From DASQZT01 sp963728965 (lineage in GTDB: Bacteria; Acidobacteriota; Terriglobia; Bryobacterales; Bryobacteraceae): a stretch of 64,000 nucleotides of DNA. The stretch spans positions 1,054,001 through 1,118,000 of the forward strand of contig CAVSMH010000012.1 in the NCBI GenBank assembly GCA_963728965.1, in the 5' to 3' direction. Shown in pieces: positions 1-9,120 of the stretch (position 1 is the stretch's first letter; the number at the start of each line of letters is the position of its first letter). The notes beneath the pieces are model-generated. The model was not told the DNA's origin. It was given only the letters and a program-made list of their open reading frames with translations, and made no database searches. The position numbers were made by a program, and so were the translations under genes.

Positions 1-752
1 CCGTCGGCAAGATCGCGTTCACCGGAGAGTATCGCTACGAGCCGCACGCCTTGCGGCCGCACCACCTTCAGATTCGTGCCGGACAAGTGGATGCCACGGA
101 CCTGGAAGAGCAGTTGATGCCTACCCTACATCGCAGCGCCGGGCTCATCGCCCGGGCGTTCGGCCGCACCAGCATCCCCGACTGGCTCAAGCAGCGTTCG
201 GTGGACGGCCGCGTGCAAATCGACGACCTGCTGGTGGCCGGACTCCACGTTCAGAACGTGCGCGCTCACCTGCTGTGGGATGTTGCGCGCGTGGAACTGG
301 AGAATCTTCAGGCCAGGCTGGACCGCGCCGCCGTCACGGGCCGGCTGGCCGTGAACCTCCACGGCACTCGGCCCGTCTACCGGCTCACCGGCAAAGTCAA
401 AGGCCTGAACTGGCAATCCGGCAAGGTCGATATGGAAGGGACGCTCGAGACCTCCGGCATCGGCAGCCAGTTGGCGGCCAACCTGGTTTCGGAGGGGACT
501 TTCGCCAGTTCTTCGCTGGATTTCGGTACGCTGACGCCCTGGCGCAACGTATCCGGGAGTTGCAACCTGTCCTGGTCGCCGCGCCTGCGGCTCACCGGCG
601 TCAGCGTGCGCACCGACGAGGAGACTTACACCGGCCGCGGCACGACCCAGGACGATGGCCGCCTGGTGATTCTGCTCAGCAACGGCACCAAGGAAATGCG
701 CATGAGCGGGACCCTCGCCAAGCTCAAAGTGGAAGAACTGCTCAAACAGTAG
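1..752 (+). CDS. AsmA-like protein, C-terminal part (5' truncated by window edge)
   Basis: The reading frame is open from the first bases, so the gene starts before the window and only about 250 C-terminal residues are seen. The visible part is a series of alternating beta-strand segments (for example VDGRVQIDDLLVAGLHVQNV, then repeated strand-turn units ending in KLKVEELLKQ). This resembles the C-terminal beta-rich repeats of AsmA-family proteins, which sit in the envelope and are linked to lipid transport and outer-membrane biogenesis. No enzymatic motif is visible. The family call rests on repeat style only; the N-terminal membrane anchor that would settle it lies outside the window. Confidence 0.6.
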   Translation, partial: VGKIAFTGEYRYEPHALRPHHLQIRAGQVDATDLEEQLMPTLHRSAGLIARAFGRTSIPDWLKQRSVDGRVQIDDLLVAGLHVQNVRAHLLWDVARVELENLQARLDRAAVTGRLAVNLHGTRPVYRLTGKVKGLNWQSGKVDMEGTLETSGIGSQLAANLVSEGTFASSSLDFGTLTPWRNVSGSCNLSWSPRLRLTGVSVRTDEETYTGRGTTQDDGRLVILLSNGTKEMRMSGTLAKLKVEELLKQ

Positions 753-837
753 CGGCTGCGGCGCCACAAGCGACAGGGTGAAAGGATTCGCTTTCCGGCG
801 GCATCCAGGGACGAGCGAAGTGTAAGCCGGGCAAGAA

Positions 838-1101
838 TTGCCGCCGCACCCCACGTTACTGGAAATCCCGAAAGCTGCGCCCGCGCCGCCGTCGCAGATT
901 CCTGCCGGAGCCCTGTGGATCGGTCCGTCACGGCGGCAGACGTGCTCCATTCCGCTGACCAACGTCCTGCCGGCGCCATGGAAACTGCCGGGCCAAGTTC
1001 CCGATGGGCGTATGCTGCGACCCGTCCCGCGGGGGGCCCCGATTAAACCGTCCGTCCGCCAGATTCCATTGCCGGCGCCTTCCTGCGATGATGTGAAGTG
1101 A
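838..1101 (+). CDS. Possible small proline-rich protein
   Basis: An 87-codon frame opens at a TTG after an in-frame TAA at 823-825 and ends in a TGA that overlaps the ATG of the next gene (TGATG at 1099-1103), as in translationally coupled pairs. The peptide is very rich in proline and arginine with no signal peptide or recognisable domain. No clear ribosome site precedes it. It may be a real leader-like gene or a chance frame in GC-rich DNA. If it is not real, 753-1100 holds nothing I can identify. Confidence 0.25.
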   Translation: MPPHPTLLEIPKAAPAPPSQIPAGALWIGPSRRQTCSIPLTNVLPAPWKLPGQVPDGRMLRPVPRGAPIKPSVRQIPLPAPSCDDVK

Positions 1102-1397
1102 TGACGCGCAGAATGCTGATGCCGCTGTTAGTGGCCGCTCTGTCGGGCTGCAAGCCCGGCACCAAGGAGAAACGCTACCCCATGCAGGGCGAAATCAAGG
1201 CGCTCGATCCGGCGACCAAAACGGCAACCATCGACGCCGGCAAGATCGGCGACTGGATGGAGCCCATGACCATGGACTACATCATCAAACCCGACGCGGA
1301 TTTTCAAAAACTGCACGTGGGCGACCGGATTCAGGCTACCGTGGTGGTCAATGAGCCGGGGTACTATGTGACCGACGTCAAGCCCTTGCCGAAATGA
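1101..1397 (+). CDS. CusF-like copper-binding lipoprotein
   Basis: About 98 residues. The N-terminus has a short hydrophobic stretch ending in a lipobox-like LSGC, so the mature protein is probably a lipid-anchored periplasmic protein. The rest matches the small beta-barrel of the copper-binding CusF / SCO-associated type: a YPMQGEIKALD start, a PATKTATIDAGKIGDWMEPM segment, then MTMDYIIK with the Met residues used as ligands in the family, and a final VGDRIQATVVV. Members chaperone Cu(I) in the periplasm. The ATG at 1101 is preferred over the GTG at 1098 because it gives a clean lipoprotein start. No copper efflux pump or oxidase gene is adjacent, so the partner is unknown. Confidence 0.75.
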   Translation: MTRRMLMPLLVAALSGCKPGTKEKRYPMQGEIKALDPATKTATIDAGKIGDWMEPMTMDYIIKPDADFQKLHVGDRIQATVVVNEPGYYVTDVKPLPK

Positions 1398-1551
1398 GCC
1401 GGCGTGCCGCCCGCCCGCTGTTCCCGTCCGGTTTCCGAAACAAGCGCCTCTGCCGGGAACCGCTTGCCCGGCGCGGGCGCGTTCCGATCGGCGCCGAACG
1501 GTAGCAAACGAGCCGTATACCTTATATCATCACTGTTGGAGGTCCGAAGTT

Positions 1552-2691
1552 TTGAATTCCATCTCTCGTCGAGACATCATGCGGAAGGGAGGCGCGGCCG
1601 CCGCTACCACCTTCTCGATTGTCGCTCCCCAAGTAGCGCGCGGATACCAGGCCAATTCCAAGATCACGGTGGGCCTGATCGGCGCCGGAAACCGCGGCAG
1701 CTATGACGCCGGGATCTTCCACGGCGACGCCCGCGCCCAGGTTACCGCCCTTTGCGATCTCTTCCCCGACCGCATCGAAAAAGCCACTCAGCAGTTGAAA
1801 CTCCAGAATCCCGCAACGTTTACCGACTTCGAAAAGCTGCTCGCTTCCAATGTCGACGCCGTGCTCATCGCCACGCCGCCGTTCGAACATCCCCGCATGC
1901 TGGAAGCCGCCGTCCAGGCTCGCAAACACATCTACTGCGAAAAGCCCATGGGCGTTGACCTCGCGGGCGTGAAGCGCGTGATCGCCGCCGGCCGGAAGCA
2001 GGACCCCAAAAAAGACCTGGCGGTCGGGTTCCAGCAGCGTTACGGTCCGGTGTACCTCGAAGCCTATAAACGGATTCAGGCCGGGCAGATCGGCGAACTG
2101 GTGAATGCGCGGGCGTTCTGGATTGCCGCCGATCCGTTCAAGCGCCTCCCCTATGACGACCCCAAGGTCGAAAAGCTGCGCAACTGGTTTTGCTACAAGG
2201 AACTGTCGGGCGACATCATCGTGGAGCAGGACTGCCACAATTTCGACGTTCTGCACTGGTTCCTGAACGCCCGCCCCGTCCGCGCCTTGGGCATGAGCGG
2301 ACGTAAAGTGCGCACCACCATGGACATCGTAGATCACCTCAGCCTCAGCTTCGAATTCCCCAAGGGCCTGCACGTGAACTACGAGGCCAACCAGCTCACT
2401 ACCGGCGGTTGGAGCAAAGTGGGAGAAGAATTTACCGGCACCAACGGTGTCATCGAGACGTCGCGGGCGCGCATGATCCACCACAAGAGCCGTACCGAGA
2501 ACCAGACCATTCCCTCGCCGCGCGATATTACCTACGATAGCGTGGAGGCCTTCCTCACCCGCATCGAGACCGGCAAGGTGGAGAATGTGGCGGAGCGGTC
2601 CGCCATCAGTACGCTGTTTGCGATCCTCGGCCGGACGGCCATGTACCGTCAGGGCGAGGCCACCTGGAAGGCGGAATTCGGCGATGTGTAG
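1552..2691 (+). CDS. Tat-exported Gfo/Idh/MocA family oxidoreductase
   Basis: 379 residues. A TTG start follows GGAGGT (1538-1543) by 8 bases. The N-terminus has a twin-arginine signal (SRRDIMRKGGAAAATT) typical of the exported Gfo/Idh/MocA proteins common in Acidobacteria and Planctomycetes. The Rossmann fold follows (VGLIGAGNRGS at about 40-50), then the family signature EKP at about residues 130-132 and the C-terminal alpha/beta substrate domain. These enzymes use NAD(P) bound in the cytosol before export and oxidise or epimerise sugars and cyclitols. The substrate cannot be read from sequence. It stands alone, with no sugar isomerase or transporter beside it. Confidence 0.88.
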   Translation: MNSISRRDIMRKGGAAAATTFSIVAPQVARGYQANSKITVGLIGAGNRGSYDAGIFHGDARAQVTALCDLFPDRIEKATQQLKLQNPATFTDFEKLLASNVDAVLIATPPFEHPRMLEAAVQARKHIYCEKPMGVDLAGVKRVIAAGRKQDPKKDLAVGFQQRYGPVYLEAYKRIQAGQIGELVNARAFWIAADPFKRLPYDDPKVEKLRNWFCYKELSGDIIVEQDCHNFDVLHWFLNARPVRALGMSGRKVRTTMDIVDHLSLSFEFPKGLHVNYEANQLTTGGWSKVGEEFTGTNGVIETSRARMIHHKSRTENQTIPSPRDITYDSVEAFLTRIETGKVENVAERSAISTLFAILGRTAMYRQGEATWKAEFGDV

Positions 2692-2706
2692 CGGATGGCG
2701 GGGTTG

Positions 2707-3369
2707 CTACCACGACCCCGCGCCGCGCAATACCTCCGGAACCGTCCGCGCCAGGATTCGCACGTACATACCAAGCGACCGAGATCGCACGAATTCGAGA
2801 TCCAGCCGCCGCCGTTGCGCGTAAGTGAGCAGGTTGCGGCCCGAGATCTGCCACAAGCCGACCATTCCCGGTTTCACGCGCAGCAGTTCGTCGGCATCCT
2901 CTCCATAGTGCCGGCCGATCTCGCGGGCGGTCATCGGACGCGGGCCCACCAGAGCCATCTCGCCGCACAGCACATGCCAAAGCTGCGGGATCTCGTCGAT
3001 GGAATACCGCCGGCACAAACGGGCAAAGCGGTTGCTCACCCGCGGGTCGTCGGCCTGCTTGCGCTCCGGTCCGTCCTCGTCCTCGATATGTTCGATCCAT
3101 CGCGAGCGCCGCCGCGTTCCACGCTCCGGGTCGCTCCACATCGTACGCAGCTTCAGCATCCATAAGGTCTCGCCGCGCCACCCCACGCGCCGGTGTGCGA
3201 TCAGCGGCGTGCGCCCCGAAACCAGCGACACGACCGCGCCCGAACCGGCGAGCAGCGGGCCGAGCAACGCCAGCAGGCCCGCTGACGCCACGCGCTCGCA
3301 AACACCGATTGCGCGCCATAGCGAATCTTGCGCCGGTGGGATTTGCCGGACAACCAGGGTGGAAGCCAA
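2707..3369 (-). CDS. Sugar transferase (bacterial sugar-transferase / WcaJ-PglC type), short form
   Basis: 220 residues. It carries the core of the polyprenyl-phosphate hexose-1-phosphate transferase family: a hydrophobic N-terminal helix (about 28-48), GETLWMLKLRTMW, then RRYSIDEIPQLWHVLCGEMALVGPRP and KPGMVGLWQISGRN. The family transfers a sugar phosphate onto undecaprenyl phosphate, the first step of exopolysaccharide or glycan assembly at the inner membrane. The protein lacks the four N-terminal membrane helices and CoA-binding-like domain of WcaJ, so it is of the short PglC-like form. No other glycan-assembly genes are next to it. Confidence 0.85.
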   Translation of the reverse strand: MASTLVVRQIPPAQDSLWRAIGVCERVASAGLLALLGPLLAGSGAVVSLVSGRTPLIAHRRVGWRGETLWMLKLRTMWSDPERGTRRRSRWIEHIEDEDGPERKQADDPRVSNRFARLCRRYSIDEIPQLWHVLCGEMALVGPRPMTAREIGRHYGEDADELLRVKPGMVGLWQISGRNLLTYAQRRRLDLEFVRSRSLGMYVRILARTVPEVLRGAGSW

Positions 3370-3494
3370 ACGGTTTTCCCGCTCCTACAGAACGATGGTA
3401 ACCGCCGGCCGGATGGAGAGGCTGTAAAGTATTTGTGAAATCGGTGCTGACATCTTTCGTGCGGCAGCGTCCAATTCAGGTAGGATGTTCACCC

Positions 3495-6062
3495 ATGTTT
3501 CGGCGACCACGAAAAATCGACGAATTCGCCAGCGAAATCCAATCGCATCTGGCCAATGAGGCCGACCGGCTGGAGTCCGGAGGACTCAGTCGCAAGGAAG
3601 CACTCGCCGCCGCGCGACGCGCTTTCGGCAATGTCACCAAGGCGGAGGAACGATTCTACGAAGCGGGCCGCTGGCTCTGGCTGGACCACCTCGCCCGCGA
3701 CCTGCGCTACGCCTTCCGCATGCTCGGGCGCAGTCCCGGCTTCACCGCCATCGCGGTCCTGACGCTCGCGCTCGGCATCGGCGCCAACTCCGCCATCTTC
3801 AGCCTTGTAAACGCCGTACTCCTGCGTCCGCTGCCCTTTCCCGAGCCCGACCGCCTCGTCCTGGTCTGGGAGGAAACCAACATCCTCAACCTGCACGACA
3901 GTTGGGCCTCCATGGGCAACGCCATGGACTGGAAAGCCCGTAACCACGTATTTCAGGACGCCGCCATCATCGACCACTGGCCCCGCTACAGACTCACCCT
4001 GGAGGACCGCCCTGAACTCGTCCAGGGCGCCATCGTGACTTCGGGCCTCACCCGCACCCTCGGCGTCCAGCCGATTCTGGGGCGCTCGTTCTCCGAGGAA
4101 GACGACCGCCCCGGCGCGGCGAAATCCGCAATCATCGGCCACGCTCTCTGGCAGCAGCGGTTCGGCGGGGACCCCGGCATTGTCGGCCGCAAGATCACGC
4201 TCGACAACCAGCCGTACACGGTGATCGGTGTAATGCCCGCCGGCCTTCGCTTTCCCGACCCCGAAACCGCCATCTGGACTCCCGCCGGCGCCGCCTACAC
4301 CGCCGCCCAGATGAGCTCCCGCGGCCGGCACGATTTCATGTTCGTGGGGCGGCTGAAGCCCGCAATTACGCTCGCGCAGGCAAACCGGGACATCGAAGCC
4401 ATCTCGGCCCAGTTGCAGCGCGAATATCCCAGGGTTAATGCGAAGATTGGCGCATTCGTCGCACCCCTGCGCGACCACTTCGTCGGTACCGATGCGCCCA
4501 AGCTCTTCGTCGTGCTCGTGGGCATGGCCGGATTCATTCTGCTGATTGCCTGCGCCAACATCGCCAACCTGCTGCTGTCGCGTGCCGCCAACCGCCGCCG
4601 CGAATTCGCCGTGCGCGCCGCGTTGGGCGCCGGCCGCCGCACCATCATGCACCAGCTCGTGGCGGAAAACCTGCTGCTCGCCTCCGCGGGAGGCGGCTTG
4701 GGGCTCCTCATCGCGCTGCCCACTTTCGATTGGCTCGCGAAATTCATTCCCAAGTCGATGTCGGGCATGACCGCCATGACCCTCGATGCCCGGGTGCTCG
4801 CCTTCACCCTGCTGCTGGCCACCGCCACGTCGCTGCTGTTCGGCTTGGCCCCGGCGCTCGAAACCCTGCGGGTCGATCTCAGCCGCTCGCTCAAACAAGC
4901 GGCGGGACGAGGCATTGGCGGCCATCATTCGAGACTGCGCGCCGCACTCGCCACCAGCGGCGTCGCGCTCGCCATCGTCTTGGTCATCGGCGCCGGACTG
5001 ATGATCCGTACTTTCCTGGCCGTCCGCGGTGTGAATCCGGGATTCCGCACCGAGCACCTCCTGACACTTTCCAGTATCGGCAGGAAACCGGCCGGCTTCC
5101 ATCAGCAGGTACTCGACCGCATCCGCGCGCTCCCCGGCGTGGTTTCGGCCGGCTTCACCACCGGCGCTCCTCTGGTGTTCAAAGGCTGGATCGCGAGCGC
5201 GCTCCCCGAAGGAGCGCAGGATTCGGTCCAGATGCGATACCGCTCCGTCACGCCAGGCTACCTTCAGACCCTCGGCGTGCCGCTGCGCACCGGACGCTAC
5301 CTGGAAGAGCGCGACAATGCCGATGCGCCGCAGGTCGTGGTGATCAACGAAACCATGGCCCGCCTCTGCTGGCCGACCGGCAACGCTCTCGGCAAGCGCC
5401 TCAGCCTCAATCCAAAGGCTCCGTGGATTCAGGTGGTGGGAATCGTCGGCGACGTTCACCAGTCCGGCCTGGATGTCGCCCCCAATCCAGAAATCTATCG
5501 TCCTTACCAGCAGGAAAAGACCGAAGTCGGCGCCCTCGTGGTTCGCACGGCCGTGGACCCGATGACGCTCGCCGGAGCCGTTCGCGCCGTCATCCGCGCA
5601 ATCGACCGGCAGCAGATCGTCGGAGATGTGCAGAGCATGGACCAGGTGCTCGACCATGAGGTTTTCGAGCGGCGCCTACATATGCTGCTGCTCGCCGCGT
5701 TCGGGGCCCTCGCGCTGGGTCTCGCCGTCACGGGCATCTACGGGCTGCTCTCGTACCTGGTGGTCTACCGCACCCAGGAAATCGGCGTCCGTATGGCGCT
5801 CGGCGCGCACCCCGGCAGCATCTTACGAATCGTGATCACCCGCGGTTTGCTCATGGCCAGTGCGGGAATCGGCGCCGGGCTCGTGGCGGCCCTCGCGCTG
5901 GCGCGCGTCATGTCGCACATGCTCTTCGGCGTCAGCCCGTCCGACCCGCGGACGTACGCGGGCGTCGCCGTTGGCGCGCTCGCCGTGGCCCTCGTCGCCA
6001 GCTACCTTCCCGCCCGTCGCGCCATGCGCGTCGATCCGGTCGTGGCTCTGCGCGACGAATAA
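3495..6062 (+). CDS. ADOP-type ABC permease (MacB-like, orphan)
   Basis: 855 residues from the ATG at 3495, which follows AGGTAGGAT; an upstream GTG-type frame start at 3435 adds 20 residues that do not fit the family. The order is a soluble N-terminal prefix with an alpha-helical ARRAFGN segment, a first FtsX/MacB half (DLRYAFRMLGRSPGFTAIAVLTLALGIG) with a periplasmic MacB-type domain, three membrane helices around 360-480, then a second copy of the permease half ending in LPARRAMRVDPVVALR. This duplicated single-chain layout is the acidobacterial duplicated orphan permease. No ATPase gene is adjacent, so it must share a remote one. It may export a peptide, lipid or antibiotic. Confidence 0.9.
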   Translation: MFRRPRKIDEFASEIQSHLANEADRLESGGLSRKEALAAARRAFGNVTKAEERFYEAGRWLWLDHLARDLRYAFRMLGRSPGFTAIAVLTLALGIGANSAIFSLVNAVLLRPLPFPEPDRLVLVWEETNILNLHDSWASMGNAMDWKARNHVFQDAAIIDHWPRYRLTLEDRPELVQGAIVTSGLTRTLGVQPILGRSFSEEDDRPGAAKSAIIGHALWQQRFGGDPGIVGRKITLDNQPYTVIGVMPAGLRFPDPETAIWTPAGAAYTAAQMSSRGRHDFMFVGRLKPAITLAQANRDIEAISAQLQREYPRVNAKIGAFVAPLRDHFVGTDAPKLFVVLVGMAGFILLIACANIANLLLSRAANRRREFAVRAALGAGRRTIMHQLVAENLLLASAGGGLGLLIALPTFDWLAKFIPKSMSGMTAMTLDARVLAFTLLLATATSLLFGLAPALETLRVDLSRSLKQAAGRGIGGHHSRLRAALATSGVALAIVLVIGAGLMIRTFLAVRGVNPGFRTEHLLTLSSIGRKPAGFHQQVLDRIRALPGVVSAGFTTGAPLVFKGWIASALPEGAQDSVQMRYRSVTPGYLQTLGVPLRTGRYLEERDNADAPQVVVINETMARLCWPTGNALGKRLSLNPKAPWIQVVGIVGDVHQSGLDVAPNPEIYRPYQQEKTEVGALVVRTAVDPMTLAGAVRAVIRAIDRQQIVGDVQSMDQVLDHEVFERRLHMLLLAAFGALALGLAVTGIYGLLSYLVVYRTQEIGVRMALGAHPGSILRIVITRGLLMASAGIGAGLVAALALARVMSHMLFGVSPSDPRTYAGVAVGALAVALVASYLPARRAMRVDPVVALRDE

Positions 6063-6207
6063 CAAAAAGGTGGCACGCCGTGTGGACCGGATTGATCCGA
6101 CCTCCACGAGCGGAACCATCTGCGTGAAACTGGTACGCAAGCTGGAACTCAGCGGCTGTGAAGCGACCGAAATCGGCGCCCATCACTATGCGGGCCGATA
6201 CGGGCGT

Positions 6208-6693
6208 TCACAGTTCTTCCGCGTGCGCTCGCAGACCACCACCTTCGGCCAGCTTCTGTGCCTGTGGCTGTGGCTCGTAATTCTCCGGTAACTGCGCGTA
6301 GTGCACGTTCCGCGGCTCGAATGGGATCGACAGCACCGATAGCGTAAAGGAGCGGGTTTCCACCTTGCCATCGTATCCCTCGGCCAGCAGCGTGTAATGC
6401 GTGGTGTGGTTCGGCACTACCTGCACGCAATGGCTGGGAGACGGGAAAACACCCGGGAGCATCGGCGCAATGCGGACCACTCGGGCATTTTCCACGCCAT
6501 AGCAGAGCTGGGCGCTCTGCCCCACTGTTACCGTACCGACGCTGGCATAGAACTGAATAATGCGAACCGGCCCAGGCTGGGTGCCGACGGGCCGCGGCCA
6601 AACTCGCGGTTCGGATTCGCGCACCCGCCCTAACCCCCACATCGCCAGCATGAGGCCAACCGCTACCCAGAGCTTGGTCAGGCGCAAGCGCAT
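6208..6693 (-). CDS. Secreted or anchored protein with one Ig-like domain
   Basis: 161 residues from the ATG at 6693. An N-terminal hydrophobic segment (about 8-22) after basic residues acts as signal or anchor. Residues about 42-125 form a beta-rich unit: IIQFYASVGTVTVGQSAQLCYGV and later VVPNHTTHYTLLAEGYDGKV, which is the pattern of bacterial Ig-like domains found in secreted acidobacterial proteins. Two cysteines (in AQLCYG and SHCVQV) may form a disulfide. Function is unknown. It stands alone between the ADOP gene and the PhzF gene. Confidence 0.65.
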   Translation of the reverse strand: MRLRLTKLWVAVGLMLAMWGLGRVRESEPRVWPRPVGTQPGPVRIIQFYASVGTVTVGQSAQLCYGVENARVVRIAPMLPGVFPSPSHCVQVVPNHTTHYTLLAEGYDGKVETRSFTLSVLSIPFEPRNVHYAQLPENYEPQPQAQKLAEGGGLRAHAEEL

Positions 6694-6797
6694 GCCCTAT
6701 AGACTCCAGTATCCCAGAGGAGGTTGCAAATCCGCTACATCCGCCGGCGGCTGGAAGCTGCGGTTGTCGAATCCCGCACGGCACGGCACAATAGATC

Positions 6798-7592
6798 ATG
6801 GCCACTCGAATTGTTCAGGTGGATGCGTTCACGAATCGCCCGTTTGCCGGCAACCCGGCGGCCGTTTGCGTGCTGGATGAGCCTCGGCCCGATTCATGGA
6901 TGCGCGACGTGGCGCGCGAAATGAACCTGTCGGAGACCGCTTTCCTCACCCCTTTCGACGGCGGCTACAACCTGCGGTGGCTCACACCCGCCGTTGAGGT
7001 GGACCTCTGCGGCCACGCGACCGTTGCCGGCGCACATGTGCTCTGGGAGGACGATCACCTGCCGGAAGGCCGCCAGGCGCGATTCCATACCCGCAGCGGG
7101 CTCCTGACCGCCGATCGGCGGGGCGACTGGATCGAGCTCGATTTTCCCACCAAAGTGGCCGCGCCCGCCCCCCCGCCGCCCGGTCTGCTTTCCGGGCTTG
7201 GCATCGAGCAGGCACGGTTCGTGGGACTCAATGCGTTCGACTACCTGGTAGAGGTGGATTCCGAAGCCACCCTGCGCGCCCTCGATCCCGACCACTCCAC
7301 CCTGCGAAAGATTTCGGTGCGAGGCATCATCGTCACCGCGCAGTCGGCCGCGCCCGAGTTCGATTTCGTGTCGCGGTTCTTCGCGCCGGGCGCGGGCGTC
7401 GATGAGGACCCCGTGACGGGCTCCGCGCATACGGCCCTGGGCCCCTACTGGGCCGGGCGCCTCGGCAAGAGCGAGTTCACGGCATTCCAGGCTTCGGCCC
7501 GCGGCGGCGTCGTGCGCGTGCGGCTGAACGGCGACCGCGTCATACTGGGCGGGCAGGCAGTCACCGTTATGACCGGGGAACTGTTGGCATAG
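6798..7592 (+). CDS. PhzF family isomerase
   Basis: 264 residues from an ATG. The family signatures are clear: VDAFTNRPFAGNPAAVC at the N-terminus, Glu46 in MNLSETAFL (the family's catalytic acid), VDLCGHATVAGAHVLW in the middle and DEDPVTGSAHTALGPYW near the C-terminus. PhzF-fold proteins are two-domain, diaminopimelate-epimerase-like isomerases acting by proton shuttling. Only some take part in phenazine synthesis, and no phenazine genes are here, so the substrate is unknown. The length is normal for the family. Confidence 0.88.
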   Translation: MATRIVQVDAFTNRPFAGNPAAVCVLDEPRPDSWMRDVAREMNLSETAFLTPFDGGYNLRWLTPAVEVDLCGHATVAGAHVLWEDDHLPEGRQARFHTRSGLLTADRRGDWIELDFPTKVAAPAPPPPGLLSGLGIEQARFVGLNAFDYLVEVDSEATLRALDPDHSTLRKISVRGIIVTAQSAAPEFDFVSRFFAPGAGVDEDPVTGSAHTALGPYWAGRLGKSEFTAFQASARGGVVRVRLNGDRVILGGQAVTVMTGELLA

Positions 7593-7715
7593 TGGTTGCC
7601 CTCCACCGCCGGGCCCCACCTCTCAATCGCCAGAACCACCTCGACCGTCCCTTCGGTACTGTGCGCCGCCAGGGCGGTGGAGAAAGAGGTCTGTTATACT
7701 CGACAGCGATTTCCG

Positions 7716-9110
7716 ATGACGACACAGAGCCGGCGGCGCTTCCTGGCACAGGCACTTGCATCAGCGCCACTGGTTTCGTTGCGTGCTCAAACGAGGCGCT
7801 ACACCAAAACCTTCGATGTCCTGGACTACGGCGCCAGGGGCGACGGCGCGACGTTGGATACCGCCGCCATCCAGAAAGCCATCGATGCGGCGGCTCGCGA
7901 TGCCGGCCAGGTCCTGTTCCGCGGCGGCCGGAGATATCTCGTGAGCACCCTGGTGCTGAAGAGCGGTATCGACTTTCACCTGGCCGATGATGCCGAGCTC
8001 GTGGTAAGCACTCGCCAGCAGGACTACCCGCCCGATTCGGATGGCGTCCTCACCGCCGATGGAGCGCAGAAGCTGACCATCACCGGGACCGGGAATATCA
8101 ACGGCCGCGCGACCGAGTTCATGCGGGGGTTCAACCGGGAAGGGGAGATCTGGGATCCTCGCGATTTCCGTCCCAAGATCTTCGTGCTCACCGCCTGCCA
8201 GGGGCTCGAGGTGCGCGGGATTTCCTTCAGCCAGGCGCCGCAGTGGGGCCTCCACATGATGGGCTGCGAGCACGTCCTGGTGGACGGGCTCACCGTACGC
8301 AACAACCTGGACGTGCCGAACTGCGATGGCATCGACCCCGACCACTGCCGCGACGTCGAGATCCGCAACTGCCACATCGTGTGCGGCGATGACGCCATCG
8401 TGATCAAAGCCACGCGGCCGGGCGCGAAGTACGGCGCCTCGTCAAACATCACGGTGAAGGACTGTGTACTCGAGACCAAGGATTCGGGGCTGAAGATCGG
8501 CACCGAGACCACCACCGATATCCACGACATCCGTTTCGAGCGCTGCGAAATCCGCTCGGGATGCCGCGGGCTGACGATCCAGTTGCGCGACGAGGGCAAC
8601 GTTCACGACATCGACTTCAGCGATATCCGGTTCGTGGCGCGTTATCAGGCGGCGCCGTGGTGGGGCCGGGGCGAGGCCATTTCCTTCACCGCGATTCCCC
8701 GTACCCGCGGCGGAAGCCTGGGCAAAATTCACGATATCCGGCTTCGCAACATCACCGGGCGCGCCGAGAACAGTGTCCGCATTCATGGCTGTGCGGAGAG
8801 CCGGATTGCCGGCATCACGCTCGACCACATTTCGCTTACCTTCGACCGATGGACCAAGTACCCCGGCGCGGTCTACGACAACCGTCCTACCGCCGCCTAC
8901 CCCGATATCGAGAAGCACTCCACGCCCGGTATCAGCATCCGGCACGCCGACAACGTGGTGCTGAAGGATTGCGGAGTGGCCTGGGGGCAGAACCGGCCCG
9001 ATTATTTCACTGACGCCCTGGAGGCGGAGAGTACCACAAACCTCGCGCTCACCCGGTTCACCGGCGAGGCCGCCCATCCGGAGCGCGACCCGGCGATCCT
9101 CATTCGGTAG
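7716..9110 (+). CDS. Tat-exported glycoside hydrolase family 28-like (polygalacturonase-like)
   Basis: The ATG at 7716 gives 464 residues starting with a twin-arginine signal (QSRRRFLAQALASA); the longer upstream frame lacks a leader. The body is a right-handed parallel beta-helix with the pectate-lyase-type start FDVLDYGARGDG and GH28 active-site features NCDGIDPDHC and CGDDAIVIKA, which supply the catalytic aspartates. The classical histidine-glycine motif is not obvious, so activity on polygalacturonate is not certain; relatives act on rhamnogalacturonan or xylogalacturonan. The next gene starts 10 bases after the stop and is probably cotranscribed, suggesting a secreted polysaccharide-degradation pair. 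Confidence 0.85.
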   Translation: MTTQSRRRFLAQALASAPLVSLRAQTRRYTKTFDVLDYGARGDGATLDTAAIQKAIDAAARDAGQVLFRGGRRYLVSTLVLKSGIDFHLADDAELVVSTRQQDYPPDSDGVLTADGAQKLTITGTGNINGRATEFMRGFNREGEIWDPRDFRPKIFVLTACQGLEVRGISFSQAPQWGLHMMGCEHVLVDGLTVRNNLDVPNCDGIDPDHCRDVEIRNCHIVCGDDAIVIKATRPGAKYGASSNITVKDCVLETKDSGLKIGTETTTDIHDIRFERCEIRSGCRGLTIQLRDEGNVHDIDFSDIRFVARYQAAPWWGRGEAISFTAIPRTRGGSLGKIHDIRLRNITGRAENSVRIHGCAESRIAGITLDHISLTFDRWTKYPGAVYDNRPTAAYPDIEKHSTPGISIRHADNVVLKDCGVAWGQNRPDYFTDALEAESTTNLALTRFTGEAAHPERDPAILIR

Positions 9111-9120
9111 GAGCTTTCCT

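Noticed and set aside
3489..5657. 722-codon minus frame opposite the first ADOP gene
   Set aside because: Its composition is that of an antisense shadow in GC-rich DNA (His/Gly/Glu/Ala-rich, no domains); the plus frame is a clear permease.
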